The position numbers and the translations under genes are program-made. Below, piece after piece: positions 1-12,424 of a DNA stretch of 64,000 nucleotides. This stretch comes from Bugulina stolonifera. Its lineage: Eukaryota > Bryozoa > Gymnolaemata > Cheilostomatida > Bugulidae. The stretch spans positions 21,328,429 through 21,392,428 of the forward strand of contig OW285187.1 in NCBI GenBank assembly GCA_935421135.1, in the 5' to 3' direction. The notes under the pieces were generated by a model. That model saw nothing but the letters and a program-made list of their open reading frames with translations, was not told the origin of the DNA and searched no databases. Positions within the stretch are counted from its first letter, which is position 1, and the number at the start of each line of letters is the position of its first letter.

Positions 1-359
1 AAAACAGATGGTTGATAAAATAGTAATTGAAGAATCACAATGCGCCTGCCATAATCTCCCTATTAGTTGCTAAACTTCACATGCACCACTAGATTTACAG
101 ACCTTGTGCACAACTACACCACTAAATTTGGTGTTGGTATTTCGTTAACGGTATCAGAAACAAAGGTAAACATCTGCCAACATAAAGACCGCTGACAAAA
201 CAAGCATTATGAATTTTAAAAGCTGTTTTAGCGAGTCTATAAAGCCAATTCTATGAAGACACGTTCTTCTTACAGCAGCGGTGACCTACATCATCCAACA
301 TTATCCTAAATTCAGTAACCCGTGTAAAACTATCTGGACAGACAGACAGACTGACAGAC

Positions 360-3050
360 CTTGTATTCAATAGCTTCTCCAAATGAAGATAAGAGACTTT
401 GATACTGGGAGGTCATGATATTAATACGGGTCTTTAGCTCCGGCAAGCAATCTTTGATATGGTGCACAAGCAGACGGTTTAGGGTTCTGGTGAGAAACTT
501 GGTACCATTCCGGGACGCTATAGCAGGATATTTCTTCTGTAGGAAACCCTGTTCATCCTTCAACTGCTCATCTATAGTCTAAAGTATAATTGTACTCATA
601 TATTAGTATTAGCTTTATACTCATGTTAGTATTGATTTTGGGAACAAATAAAATTTTAAGATGTATTGTTATTATGATACTATTTTAGTAAAACTGCTAA
701 TACATGTATTATAATTTCAACAACTTTTCTCCTTTTATTTTTCAAATATAAGAACAAGAACAATGCGGCTTCTAATTTATTTCTTGTATATCATAGATAC
801 TGTGATTACATGTAACATGTATCCGGTAGCCCACTGTGCAAGCGCATGCATACTTTTATTCTTTACAAGTCTGATAAGTTTATTAGCACTGCGTCAATGC
901 AGCCTACGATCCTAAGCTACAAATATGAACACAACTAGTTTGTGAAGACTAGTTACTGTATACCCTACAAACAAGAAGGGCATCACCTGTCATTCCTTTT
1001 ATACCATAGAGTATGTATTATATTTATAGTGCTTCCAGTTATATTCACATTACATAATATAGAACTGATGTTTATGTAGTATAATGGAATCTTAGCTGAT
1101 AATGTTGACAATCTGGTCATACAGACATAAACTTGTAAGGATAAAAACCATTATACAGTTTACACACTAATAACCTTAGAGTATAAAATTACCTGGTGAT
1201 GACTTGAATAACCAGGTATAACCTCAAAATCTATAATTTTGCTACTAAACAATACTAAGCTTTAGTATGCTACACTATACTACTAATGGAGAGCATCGAT
1301 TATGAAACAACCAGGGTAAAGTATCATAAGTCAACACACCCTATATTTATTGTAGGTCATTAACCTAATTAATAAGACAAATCAATTTTCTAATGCTGTT
1401 GATAGTACTAGGGCAGCTACTACAACAGCAAAGAGCACAGGAATTAACACAGTTATGGTTGCTTGAAGTAAACACATAACATGTATTATAAACACTGCAA
1501 TAAGTCATGTCATATGTGGACAGTGAGTGAATACACATTACTCACCTTTTTGTCTCGGATATCAGCCTGACTTCTATTAATAACACCGATAATTCCCAAC
1601 TTCACTGGAATAATGCGGCCACACAAGACATCCATAGCATCTGTTCCAGCATCCATGAGATCCAACTTGGTAATGACAGCCAATGTACGTCTCCCTGAGT
1701 AAGCACAGGGTTACAGTTTGTTTATTACCTTATATGAGTGTAGTCAACTCATAACAGAGATACAACTGACTGGATCCACTGGCACTATTCAGCAGTAGGC
1801 ATTAAATATTTAGAGCACTGCTATTGTGTGCCATTACTAGCATTATATGGATTGACATTATACACATGATTTTATGTATTCCCACTAGAGCCTCTATTGA
1901 TGTACCTAACAGCGGAGGACAACAGAGTCAAGACCTACCTTCTGGATCACATTCTCTTGCAAACTTGATGGCTTCAGAGGTAGATATGTCAGTGACAGCG
2001 GTGGTGACGGCCAGTATTATAGAGTTAGGGTTTCCTATATAGCTCAGAATCATCTCTCTAATCTGTTGTTCAATGTCTATTGGTTGGTCTCCCACAGGAA
2101 CTCTGGTTATACCGGGAAGGTCAACCAGGGTTAAATTGAGCACATGAGGAGAGTATATCTTTAGGCTGATGTGATCATGGCAGATACCCTGAGTTGTGAA
2201 GAGGCAGTGTTATGGTCATGTGCAAGTAAGCCGGAATGTATTACTTCAGCATAATGGTCACCATCTGATTACCAATACTTTATAGAATTTGAATAACAAT
2301 CTATATCAATGGATAATATATATTCAGTACAGGTTGTAGTGAACTTTGTTCAGAATTACTAACTTTATTAGTGCCAGACATGCGGTCCGTTTCATCAGAT
2401 ATTTCTTGTCTAATGGCATCAAAATCTGTATAAATCTTGTTCTTTGTATGCAAGAACTTCCCCCATTCCTCTGCTTCAATTTTGCCTAATAAAAACAAAA
2501 AAGATAGAGAACCTAAGTAGATGGTCAGTGAATTCATGGCACAAAACAAATAATACACATCTATAAATTGTCTAGCTTTGCGCTCTGAAAAGTTGATCAT
2601 CTTGTGCCATGTATCAGCTCATATTTATTATAGACGATACAAAATACGATCGTGAAAACCTCTTCAGAACTGGTCTACTTACTGCCATCGGCTTGCGTAC
2701 GACTTTCCACATCATCCTTCTGCACATGCACGAGCTGTAGAACCAGAGGTCTTCTTGTCACTATACCAGTACCACGCGGTAGAAAATCTCTTCCAACTAT
2801 TCCTTCTAATACAGAACTTTTACCGGAGCTCTGCAACAGTAATGCAAGCCCATTGAATGTACTACCTTACTAGTATTTATTTATAATAGTAAGTTCTGTG
2901 AGAGACAATACGTCTATAATGTCTGTAATAAATGACATGATGCATTACCTGAGTTCCAACTACCACAATCTGTGGCAACTGAATTGACTCTGTACCAACA
3001 GAATTGAAAACATCATGTAGTTTGTTGATTACAGGTATCAATGCCTCCAT
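360..3050 (-). CDS. DNM1L: Dynamin-related GTPase DRP1/DNM1L, 5' part (runs off the left edge)
   Basis: Large GTPase that assembles on mitochondria and peroxisomes and constricts them. I see six exons on the minus strand: 2949-3050, 2683-2830, 2364-2485, 1939-2188, 1546-1694, 360-578. All have GT-AG ends and join in frame to 330 residues. The start is the ATG of [11 protein letters not shown] at 3050; an in-frame ATG further upstream only adds a short non-conserved leader. The P-loop is cut by intron 1 (GTQ / SSGKS). G3 is DLPG within [10 protein letters not shown] in exon 4 and G4 is TKLD in exon 5. Exon 6 enters the stalk ([18 protein letters not shown]). The rest of the stalk, the variable domain and the GED must lie left of base 1; bases 1-359 are intron in which I see nothing else. 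The N-terminus and spacing match DRP1 better than classical dynamins, and no PH domain would be expected. Confidence 0.93.
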
Positions 3051-4258
3051 ATCGCAATCAGTAGAGATTACCAAGGCTCACTCCGAGTCTAAAAACAAGC
3101 ATCATTTATATTCAAGCACCGATCAAATAAGCCCCAAGCGACAAAATAATGATGACCATGATGATAACATGATCACGAGAGCGAGTTGAACACATCATGT
3201 CTATCACTCATATTCATATTAAAATGGGCGTTGTTATTAACATTCAATTCATGCGACAGCCATTAAGGCTGTAGGCATAATTAAGTTTAGTATAAGTAGG
3301 CTAATAGTAGTGATTTTTAATTTTAATATTATTATTTATTAGGTCAACATAATTTTAATATAAATATTATCTAATTTTATCTTCATTATCTTTAACAATA
3401 AAATCAAAATCACTTTTCAAAATGTAAGATTATACATTATTTAATATTTATATTTTATTAATTAAATTATTTTTTACTACTTAACTTATACCACAATTGG
3501 GGTGTTGGGAGTTTTGGCTATATTTTTTGTTTTGTTATCTTTCTTTTTAACTCCTTCGCCTTGAAAGAAAAACATATAAAGTTAAAGTAAAAATATCTAA
3601 TATGATAATCATCAGAGACAGATGATCATATCTGTATCATATGACATATCATTATTAGATATTAATATTTACATTTTTTTTATTTTCATTAACATTAACT
3701 CCTATGTATTAATTATGTTATTTACACTTCGCATTAACAACAACGCGCAGCATTGCAAAAGCTGATCATGTTCCATACAACTAACATAATCTTGCTGTTT
3801 TAGTCCCAGACCCACCAGTAAGCAGTAACCTATATTTTATTTTAATTTATGTGAATCGTTATTCAAAGATCTTCGCATTGATCATAATCTAATGTAATGA
3901 AACTACACTGACAAACACGATACCAAAGGTCAGGAGACCGTCTAGGTATTTGTGAAGCCGTTGCTTATTGGCTTAATATTACAGAAGCCGAGTAAAGTGA
4001 CCAACCATTGGTCACATGATTATTAACCCGATTTTACGGCCGTGATTATAAAGGGAGACCTCACTAGTAGAACAATTTCCCCCAATCAACAAAATGGAGG
4101 AGGCAACTCGTGAAAATGATAACCAGCTTTGGAGAGGGTAACTTCTCGCTATGCTCAAAAACTTATGAGCACCCATAAATAAATAGCCACAGACTAGTAC
4201 AACACGTAATAGTAATTTTGGTAGCCTAAGCGTATCATAGAGATGCACTAAAACTTCA
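3051..4258. other. AT-rich upstream region of the DRP1 gene
   Basis: No coding exon is convincing here. The first ~150 bp upstream of the DRP1 start should hold its promoter and 5' UTR, but I see no clear TATA box. The stretch 3300-3750 is very AT-rich. A 78-codon open frame at 4012-4248 (minus) has no recognisable motif and I do not call it. Confidence 0.5.
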
Positions 4259-4536
4259 TTGCGTGGCAGTGTTCTAAGTGTTGTTATACGGGAGTATACG
4301 GTGTGTACCCACCTCAGTTTTAATGGTTATATGGCTAGCAGGCGTGTACCCTCATTTTAATAGCTAGTTTTCCTTACACAGTAGCTGTGGACCTAATAGC
4401 ATAGTGGTAGAGTGCTGGAGACTCATCCATAAGGTCTCAAATTCAATTCTCACCATAGTACTATTTTTTTTATTTTATTAAGTCACTTTTTCTTAGCTGC
4501 CACCTCAATTTTTCCACTTCGAACACTGTTGCGTGG
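4259..4536 (+). mobile_element. hAT-type MITE with a tRNA-like core (copy 1)
   Basis: The element is 4267-4528 (262 bp). It begins CAGTGTTCTAAGTG and ends CACTTCGAACACTG, a 14-bp terminal inverted repeat with one mismatch. It is flanked by an exact 8-bp direct repeat TTGCGTGG (4259-4266 and 4529-4536). An 8-bp target duplication and a CAGTG terminus are typical of hAT transposons. The interior holds a tRNA-like block at about 4385-4460. It has an A-box-like TAGCATAGTGGTAGAG, a CTCATC stretch where an anticodon loop would sit, and a degenerate B box (GGTCTCAAATTCAATTC). A second copy lies at 42848-43187. There is no coding capacity. Confidence 0.8.
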
Positions 4537-6172
4537 CATTAATTTTCAATACAGCAGACTAAAGTTACATGAGTATTGTTTAAACAGTACTATGCATTAG
4601 AAGAAATCGTTATTGCTTTGGTGCAAATGCATCACTCTCTGTCACAGCACATAAATGTGGCCATGTGTAGCATGACAACTGACAAGCAATATTTTTAGCA
4701 TAGCTGAGAGCTTTCGTCTAAGAATGAAATTTTGTAAGCCAAAAATACACAAACAGCCTCTAGTGTAACCAAGAACAACAAATAGTAGTGATTCTACAAC
4801 CTTTCAATGGCAGTGTTGTAATAGACGAGTAGATCATAAACACATTGTAGCAACCATGATACAAATAATTACTTTGCATATAAGTTTTCAACATTATTTT
4901 TGTTTGTACATGTACATGAAGATAAATTACATAATTATACATGAGTGTATGATATTATGTGAATATCTGAGTCCATGATTTTTATCACTACATAACAAGA
5001 TATTCTTTATAAAATTTATTTCTGTAGCAAAGATACATGTATTTTGCTTACAAGCAGCCAAGAACACCCGTGTATTTGGAGTTATTATAACTTGTATGTA
5101 AAGGGTGCACAATTACTACCAAACCATCTTTTAATCACGTGGTCATGCAATTTCTGCTGTTTCTGCCACAGCGTACCACTGACTTTGGTCTCTGCTAGCA
5201 ATTCTAGGGCTATTCATTTTTTGCTCAACGACCATCAGCCTCAAACAGTCAAACAGGAGCGTGGAATCTTGACAAAAGACTTATTGGACCTTCAGCTCAA
5301 CTCAATCAAAGACACATCACTCAACTGATTTAACTCAACAAGGGACATTGCATTAGATTAGGTTACACTGTTTTTCTCATCCGATCAGTATCAGTCTCAC
5401 CGTTTAGTGTTGTGTTGTTAGTGTTATAGTATTGTATAGCGTTGTGGATTCTTCCACTATCTTTGGCGTAGTGTGCAAGTGTTTATATAGCAAACTCATG
5501 TTGATGCAATAGCAACATCATTATGACTGTTGATCAGATGGCATAAGGTATAATAATTGCATGTGATATAGTCATAGTAATATAATTATTATAAAAATTA
5601 TAATTATTATATAAGAATAATAATATTTATAATAAATAATGAATATTAATATTGATATAAGCATTGTATATCCTTATCTAATATATATCAATTGATTTAT
5701 ATAGTCATAGTGACAGTTTTATGAAATACCTGTTTTAATTTAAATAGTTTTAATAATATATAATATAATATAATTAATTAATCAACAGTTATAGTAAGTA
5801 ATTAATTTAATTTAATGGTTAATTTCAATGAAAATATCAACTCATTGATTAATTAAAATTTATTATCATGATTTTTAACTACATACATGTATATTTATAT
5901 ATTAATATTACATTGTTATTTAATTTATTTTGTTAGATATTAGCAATATAAATATAAGGTCATCAAGCAATTTTAACAAATACAAGCACTTAGTGCTTGG
6001 TCTGCGACGCATGTCTCACTGCATTAGTTGCTCGCTTCGCTCGCGTGTAATGATGGCTTGTGTTCATATACTGTAGTTATGCATGTGCATGACCTCTGGT
6101 GGCACAGGCTGGTTACAATGATTTCATGAGGAGTTGTGCTCCCTTGCATTAAGAAGACAACTTCAAGTACAT
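4537..6172. other. Intergenic, AT-rich
   Basis: No supported gene. Bases 5560-5960 are extremely AT-rich and low in complexity. Bases 6020-6065 (TTCGCTCGCGTGTAATGATGG...) resemble 7945-8005, so this is a shared dispersed repeat. The open frame at 5044-5328 shows no family resemblance. Confidence 0.5.
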
Positions 6173-6785
6173 AGCCCGAGTTCCAACACCAATGTGTGGG
6201 GTGGGTCGGGTACCCACCCCACCCTTGGTCAGGTTTGAGGGCCTAAGGCTACGACCCCTCCCGGCAGCGATGTCGAAAGACCTGGTCCCAAGGTACTGGC
6301 ACCACCCGGAGCCGAGATCCTCACCGGCAGCATTGCAACATATATCAATTGCGGGTCCAGGAGGATCTCCACTGCTGGCATAGCCCGAGTTCCAACACCA
6401 ATGTGTTGGGTGGGGTGGGTCGGGTACCCACCCCGCCCTGGGTAAGGGTTGAGGGCCTAAGGCTACGGACTTGCCCCAGCAGCGATGTCGGTGGATTCAG
6501 TCCCAAAGTCCTAGCACTACCCGGAACTGAGATCCTGACCGGCAGCATTGTAAAATATATAAATCACGGGTCCAGGAGATCTTTGCTGCCGGCATAGCCC
6601 AAGTTCCAACAATTATTCGGCGGGTAGGGTGGGTCGAGCACCTACCCCACCCTAGGTCGGGTCCGAGGACCCAAGGCTAGGGACCCGCCCCAGCAGCGAT
6701 GCAGGGGGACCCGGTCCCAAGGTCCTAGAACCACCCGGAGCCGAGTAGCTGGCTGGCTGCATTGCAACATATATGAGTAGTCTCA
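6173..6785 (+). repeat. GC-rich tandem repeat, about three units of 209-214 bp
   Basis: Units begin at 6173, 6382 and 6596, each with the start AGCCCGAGTTCCAACA or AGCCCAAGTTCCAACA. Each runs through a GGGTGGGTCGGGTACCCACCCC-like stretch, GAGGGCCTAAGGCTA, CCCGGAGCCGAG and GCAGCATTGCAACATATAT. The third unit is shorter and more diverged. The GC content is far above the AT-rich flanks. Short open frames (6192-6383, 6349-6597) arise because the same repeat is open in the same phase; I do not treat them as genes. Confidence 0.85.
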
Positions 6786-7054
6786 ATTTTCGACCCCAAA
6801 TCTGATTGGAGGATGGCAGACCGTAAACCGTAGACCGTGTCGTCTTTTGTTATATGATAATGTATATATATTATATTTAATTATTATATCAATAGTATAA
6901 AAAATTTTCACACGTTAAATGTATGTAATACATAATAACACATACATGTATGTGTTATTACTGATTCTATCTGCTGCATCATAATTATAAACATAATTAT
7001 AAACATAGAATAGTAATATATAATACGTATATATTCCAGCCTTGCTGCAAACGA

Positions 7055-10000
7055 ATGGTTATGCTAAAATTGTTTATGGATACCAATGAACTGGTCATCG
7101 TACAATCCAAAAAAGATGCAGTAGAGTCTATTAAAGATCGAGTTTCACATCACTGGAACCATCTACTGAGAGAGTTGGTAAGGCACCATATGGTTTTCAT
7201 ATTGATTAGATGAGTTAGTTTGATCATTATCCTAGCTAGTCTAAGCTTGAAAAGCTTTTCACTGCCAGGGAATCGAACTCCAGGTGTTAACAGTTACTAA
7301 ATACATGATAAGAAACGTCTATATCAGTGATGCCCAAATAGTGGCCCGCGGGCCATATGTGGCCCACCAGCAACTTTGATGTGGCCCACACTGCATGGTC
7401 TATAAAATAGTAATTTTTGCCTATTTTGACTTGCAAAAAAACCCAGGCTGGTATAGAAAGCTTGAGGTAGGGTATTTCTCTGGAGAGATGACTTGCATTA
7501 CAGTAGTTCTTCTATATTATTATAAAATTGACTTGTGCATATAAATTTTATACTTTCACCAAATTTCGACTTTTCTCGAAATGTTAATCAGAGCTCCTGG
7601 AATTTCCTAGAGCTGAAGGACCTTCCCTTAATCATGCCATAGCATTGGCTAATCATGACCAAATTTTCCCCAGCGAAAGTGCTGCCAGACTGTACATTAC
7701 TCGCATTTCAAAATTTGTCACTAACAAGGATAGCCAGATCCTGGCCGACGATATATGCCTCCACATACCCGCATGAGTCAGTATTTTCTAATATGAATCA
7801 CATCAAAAACATGACTTAGTCAGCAGCACCTCCACCAACTTATACGAGTTAGCGGCACACATCTGAACGCAGGTTACGAGGCCATCATACATGTAGCTGA
7901 AAAATCCAGGCTTTGTTTGTCACATTGCAACGTAGTACATACTTTTTGCCCACTTCGCTCAGATGAAATGATGGCTTGCGTTCTTGTACTGTGTACATGT
8001 ATTTCTAAGCAAGGCGTTAATTTTTTTTTTGAGCAGCCAGAGACTTGTTTCAAATCCATGAAAATATCTGTCCCTGACTGGGGTTTGAACTCGGGACCTC
8101 TACAGCACCTAATTGCCTAGCACAGTGAACAGAACATGCTACCCACTACACCAGCACAGCAACCTTACAAAAGGAAGCTTCACCAGGGAGCAGTAGACAT
8201 GCTCTGAGCGAACTCCTTGCTTAAAATACATCATTATATAAAAAATGGCCAAACTTCCTAATAACAATACTATTATATTACATGTAGATGTATATTCTGA
8301 TACTCATATACAACTTCACTTCATATCAGCGTAAATTTTGTGGCCCACCAAAATTTTGAAACATTCAATATGGCCCACGGTGAGAAACATTTGGGCACCC
8401 CTGGTCTATATGTTGAGGTTAGGTAAGAGTGGACAACTTGCACAATGAAGAGAAGTCAACTCGAATTTTTTGAAGATTCGCAATGTATTCGCTACATTAT
8501 AACATATACAAAGTTTCTTATCATATATTTAGTGAATGTAACTGTCTCCGAACCCAGGCTGGCAGACCTATATCGGCAAGCATCTTAACCCCTAGGCCAT
8601 ACTTACTGACTGCACCATGTGATTCGTATGTGACATATATGATGTGAATTTCACCCTTGTGTGTTTTGTATATTGTATGTAATCCTTATGTGAATTGTAT
8701 GTTGCATACATATTATTTTATGTGAATTATATTTTTATTAAGAAAGAAAGTTGTTCAATAAAGAAATCATTATCCAGTGGGTTGGTGACTTTATGTGATG
8801 AGTTGCTGAAACAGAAAAATACATTGCATGCGGTCCAAAAGCATGATAATGGCTTTGTACAGCCCAGGGAGAGTAAGTATACATGTTGGTCCTTCAAATG
8901 CTGTCTGGAAGTTTCAATGACACTTCTTAACTAGTAACTTATGTGTGTTTTAGGATTTTACTTCTCTAGCTTCACCTAACATGTAGAGACATTACCTTCT
9001 TCAAATTTTGCCGATTTATTACATGAAGGAGTATCTACCATTAAAATTCAAATTATATTTTGATACAGTTTTGCTTAATTACACAAAAGGAATCACTATT
9101 TTGATATACAACTAGTGGTCTTTGTTTTTTCGAGTTGTCTTCTCTCTTTCTCTAACTATTTTACTATTTACTATTACTATTGCTTATCATTGGCAACTAT
9201 AGTTAATTAACTGGATATGTAACTATGATTGTTATAGTTATAAATGTAAACTGTGTTATTATTTTTCTCGTTACAAACATAGATAAAGAAATTGCAGAGC
9301 TAAGAACTGCTATACAGCATCAAAGGAGACTGATTCATGAGCTACAGGAAACAGCATCAGTTTTACAGCGTGATATTAATGGTAGTTCTCCTATAGTTAC
9401 ACTTTACATAACCCTATCTTCCGTTTTTTGCTACCTATCACTGCTATAGTAGTGAGTTATACAGTTTCTTTATATATTAATGATATTATGTTCTACATAG
9501 TTTGTAAGACTGATAGAACACAGATCTGTGACATGAATAGATTCCTAACACTCTAACAGTGGTGTGTAGTCATAATTCGCTGGAATACATAACCTCTCTA
9601 CATGCAAGTTTAGCATAAGTTTTCTGTTATTGGATTTTATTATCACGTTTGACAGATTATAATAATTTCAAAGTTACCTTGTTTATCATGATCATCTCAT
9701 TTATCAGGTAATTCACATAGGGCCTACATGTACATGTACATGCAAGTACTTGTTTTACATTATAGATATACAGGATGTCAAATGTAATGCTGAAACTATT
9801 GGGTATGTGCTGTTACTCTCTTTTTCTCTTGGTTTAATTACAATAATATGAATTCTTTTACTTTTGTCAAATATAGCAATGAGAAAACACAATCATTTAA
9901 TTTGGTCATTATGATAATAATAATAATTATATATTAGTCCACTCTCTGTTCTCTTAGTGATACGCCATGCAGCTATCGCTAACCCATGTACTGCATTTAA

Positions 10001-11121
10001 TTTACAGTCTCCGACAGCAGGCAGGTCTACAATTGTTACTACAGCAAGAGGATATGTTAAAGGATGAATGTCGCACCTACAGGCGACAGTTGGCTATGCA
10101 TCGACAGAAGACATGGTATGAACAGTCAGTCCCTTATCCAACTGAAAAAGAGGCCACTAGCGTTGCGAAGAAAACCTCCGCTACAGCACCTTTGACGGCT
10201 CAATGCCAGGCATGGACAGCAGAGAGCACCGTTTCTCAAAAGACAATTAATAGTAATAAACCCCATAAAGATGTAGATAACATTCCACAGTTTGCTATAG
10301 CAAAGCACCAATGGCCGTCTCCAAAAAAGAAACGCTTCAAGTTTGAAAGAAAAGGAGCAAATTGCAATCCGGTTGCAGTCACTACTTTCTCAGCAGCTAG
10401 TTGCATCTCATCACAGTCTGCAGTGAGTTCCAAGAATACCCCCTCTATGGTCAGTCAGTCAGTGCTGTACATTGCATGTTAGTAATGTTAGGTCGTAGGT
10501 CAGTCAGCGCTGTGAGTTATATGAGATTAGTGATGTTAGGTCATATATATAGTACATTTGTTTTGATGTACTGTACCTATGTGGGTATTGCTTTAAAGTT
10601 GATGGTTGCCATGTTTACAGGAAGATAGATTCAACTGGAGTATGGAGGATGATGATTTGCCAGACTTATGCCAAGGTGGCGGTCACATGGTTACTGTTTT
10701 ACCTGCCATTGGTGCAAATACCTATTCTCGTCAAAACATGCTCAGTATGTTTGCCTCAAATGCGGTAAGTTGAATTGTTATAGTCACATGCTATGTCCTA
10801 TGAAATACATATATTCAAATATTATAAAGTATACAAATAATGTATGCTTTCAAAGTATTTATGTATACATTAATTAATTATTGTACATGACGATTTGCCT
10901 GTCATGCACAACAAATAGATTAGAGATTGGCGTTAACATGATAATGGTCTCGATTGACAATACTAAGTACATATTATTCTCACTGTATTCCTTTGGTAGG
11001 CGATGTACAAATGATTTCTCTTGTATGTTAGGAGGAAGAAACTAATCCGAGCATTGAATCACTTGGGGCAAAGAAAGAAGCTAACAATAAGCACTTCAAA
11101 TTCTTTTCTAACTTTACCTAA
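7055..11121 (+). CDS. Unrecognised coiled-coil protein, seven exons
   Basis: Exons are 7055-7177, 8743-8872, 9283-9381, 9766-9802, 10008-10449, 10621-10764 and 11032-11121. All introns are GT-AG and every phase matches, giving about 354 residues ending in FKFFSNFT. The first ATG is a guess: the exon is open upstream and has an AG at 7038, so an earlier exon may exist. Residues ~1-150 are amphipathic and heptad-like, with segments such as KEIAELRTAIQHQRRLIHEL and LRQQAGLQLLLQQED, and look like a coiled coil. A lysine-rich SPKKKRFKFERK near residue 250 could be a nuclear localisation signal. The C-terminus has an acidic patch (WSMEDDDLPD). I do not recognise the family, and a centrosomal or nuclear scaffold is only a guess. 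Intron 1 carries a hAT element. Confidence 0.7.
7325..8403. mobile_element. hAT (Charlie-like) element with decayed transposase, in intron 1 of the coiled-coil gene
   Basis: It starts CAGTGATGCCCAAATAGTGG and ends TTTGGGCACCCCTG, giving inverted ends of the form CAG-GRTGCCCAAAT. The flanking 8-bp direct repeat GTCTATAT is exact (7317-7324 and 8404-8411). Next to the ends is GTGGCCCGCGGGCC, a subterminal motif known from Charlie/Zaphod-type hATs. Around 7640-7870 a plus-strand frame resembles a hAT transposase C-terminus (SVFSNMNHIKN), broken by stops. The element is 1,079 bp, and a separate tRNA-like repeat has landed in its right half. Confidence 0.85.
7985..8240 (-). repeat. tRNA-derived SINE/MITE-like insertion inside the hAT element
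   Basis: On the minus strand, 8078-8163 looks tRNA-like: an A-box-like GCTGGTGTAGTGGGTAGCATG and a B-box-like GGTCCCGAGTTCAAACCCC are spaced as in a tRNA gene. On both sides are inverted ends: ATGTATTTCTAAGCAAGG on the left and CCTTGCTTAAAATACATCAT on the right. The same right end, followed by ATATAAAAAATGGCCAA, recurs at 15251-15295. There is no intact cloverleaf with a CCA-ready acceptor, so I call it a repeat and not a functional tRNA gene. Confidence 0.6.
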
Positions 11122-12286
11122 ATCATCATCTGAACCCACATTGGCACTATGTTATATAACGCAAGGTTATAAATTAATAGAAGCCAGGGAGCTCTTGAAC
11201 ACTATGCTGACATACATTAACCCAGTACTGAGTTGACTTTTACTTGCAAAGTTATTTATTGTTATTTTAATGGTTTTTGTAATCCTTTGTTTGAATTTCT
11301 ATGTTCAAGAATACATGTACATACTGCAGGCATATTGATAGCACGTGTTGTGTTTATTTCAAGTACTGGGCAGATGTTCACAATGATAAATAATCATGTT
11401 ATAATGATACATAGTGTAGATAGCCTTGTGAAAGATGTTTGAAGATGGGCATAGGTGACATATATGCATGTAATAGAAAGTTGTCTTCTCTATCTTCACA
11501 TTGTCGAGAGAACAGTCTATAGTTTGAAGCAATATGGTGGAAATTGTCGATAAATAATTCAATCGTTTGCAATACAAGTTGCTAAATCTAATGGTGGAGA
11601 AAACGTTTGAACCTGTTGAGGATGAAGAGTCTACATGTAAGTAGCAGTTGCCCAATACATTTTAACTGGACAGTAAATAGGGCTTAATTTGCTATTTTTA
11701 GATGCTACATGTATGTCATTAAGATTAGTGGTAGGCTTCACAGAGCATTATCTGAGCAAAAGAGATATTCAGTATATTGATGGTGCTACATGCAGAAGTG
11801 GGAGAATTTTTATGTTAATGCTCAATGTTTGACAGGTAAAGCTTTGGTGCATTGCATTTGCAATGGAGCATAACCAAAATAAAAACCTGGAGGTTTTGAA
11901 CATGGTATTTTTTCAGGGTTTTTTCCGGTGAAATACCCTCAAGATAGCAGAATCTGTTTTGTCTAAAACATCATTTTCCGCATTAATTTCTCATGCAGTT
12001 TGAAAGCACGCAAATCAACTACTATAAAATGTAGTTTGTACAATTGCAAAATCCATATTCAAATACAGTGTACAACAAAGTATATAGTTACATTGTACAT
12101 GTATACACAAAATTGTGTGACTGGGGATGACACTGCTGGTTATATTATGATGTAAAACCTGGAAACTTGAGAGGTATGCAATAATGCAAGCATGAGGATA
12201 AATAGAAGTTGTTCTCTCTCAATCAGTTTTCCTGATAGAAAGAAGTTGTCTTCTCCAAATTTTAGTTTTGGTAAAGGCTATGGGCC
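11122..12286. other. Intergenic, between the coiled-coil gene and MED26
   Basis: The first ~150 bp are probably 3' UTR. No coding exon is supported. Short blocks such as AAGTTGTCTTCTC recur at 11478, 12212 and 12246 and resemble the arms of the foldback repeat that follows. Confidence 0.45.
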
Positions 12287-12424
12287 ACTAATGAGCTATT
12301 GATCATAATTAGAAGTTGCCCTCTCCCAATTTATCTTCCTCTTCTTTTTTTCTACGGTAGGAGAAAGATGAGGAAGATAAATTGGGAGAGGACAACTTCT
12401 AATTATGATCAATAGCTTATTAGT
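12287..12424. repeat. Foldback repeat (inverted arms of about 60 bp) upstream of MED26
   Basis: The left arm reads ACTAATGAGCTATTGATCATAAT and continues through AGAAGTTGCCCTCTCCCAATTTATCTTCC. The right arm is its near-perfect reverse complement, ending in GATCAATAGCTTATTAGT. A short T-rich spacer separates them. It has no coding content and looks like a MITE or foldback element. Confidence 0.75.

Noticed and set aside
3004..3189. Plus-strand small ORF overlapping DRP1 exon 1
   Set aside because: It is the antisense shadow of the conserved DRP1 N-terminus.
4385..4460. Possible tRNA gene (Met-like loop)
   Set aside because: A and B boxes are present but the arms do not fold into a full cloverleaf, and the block repeats inside a MITE.
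6192..6597. Two overlapping-style short genes
   Set aside because: They are the same tandem repeat read twice and lack conserved coding features.
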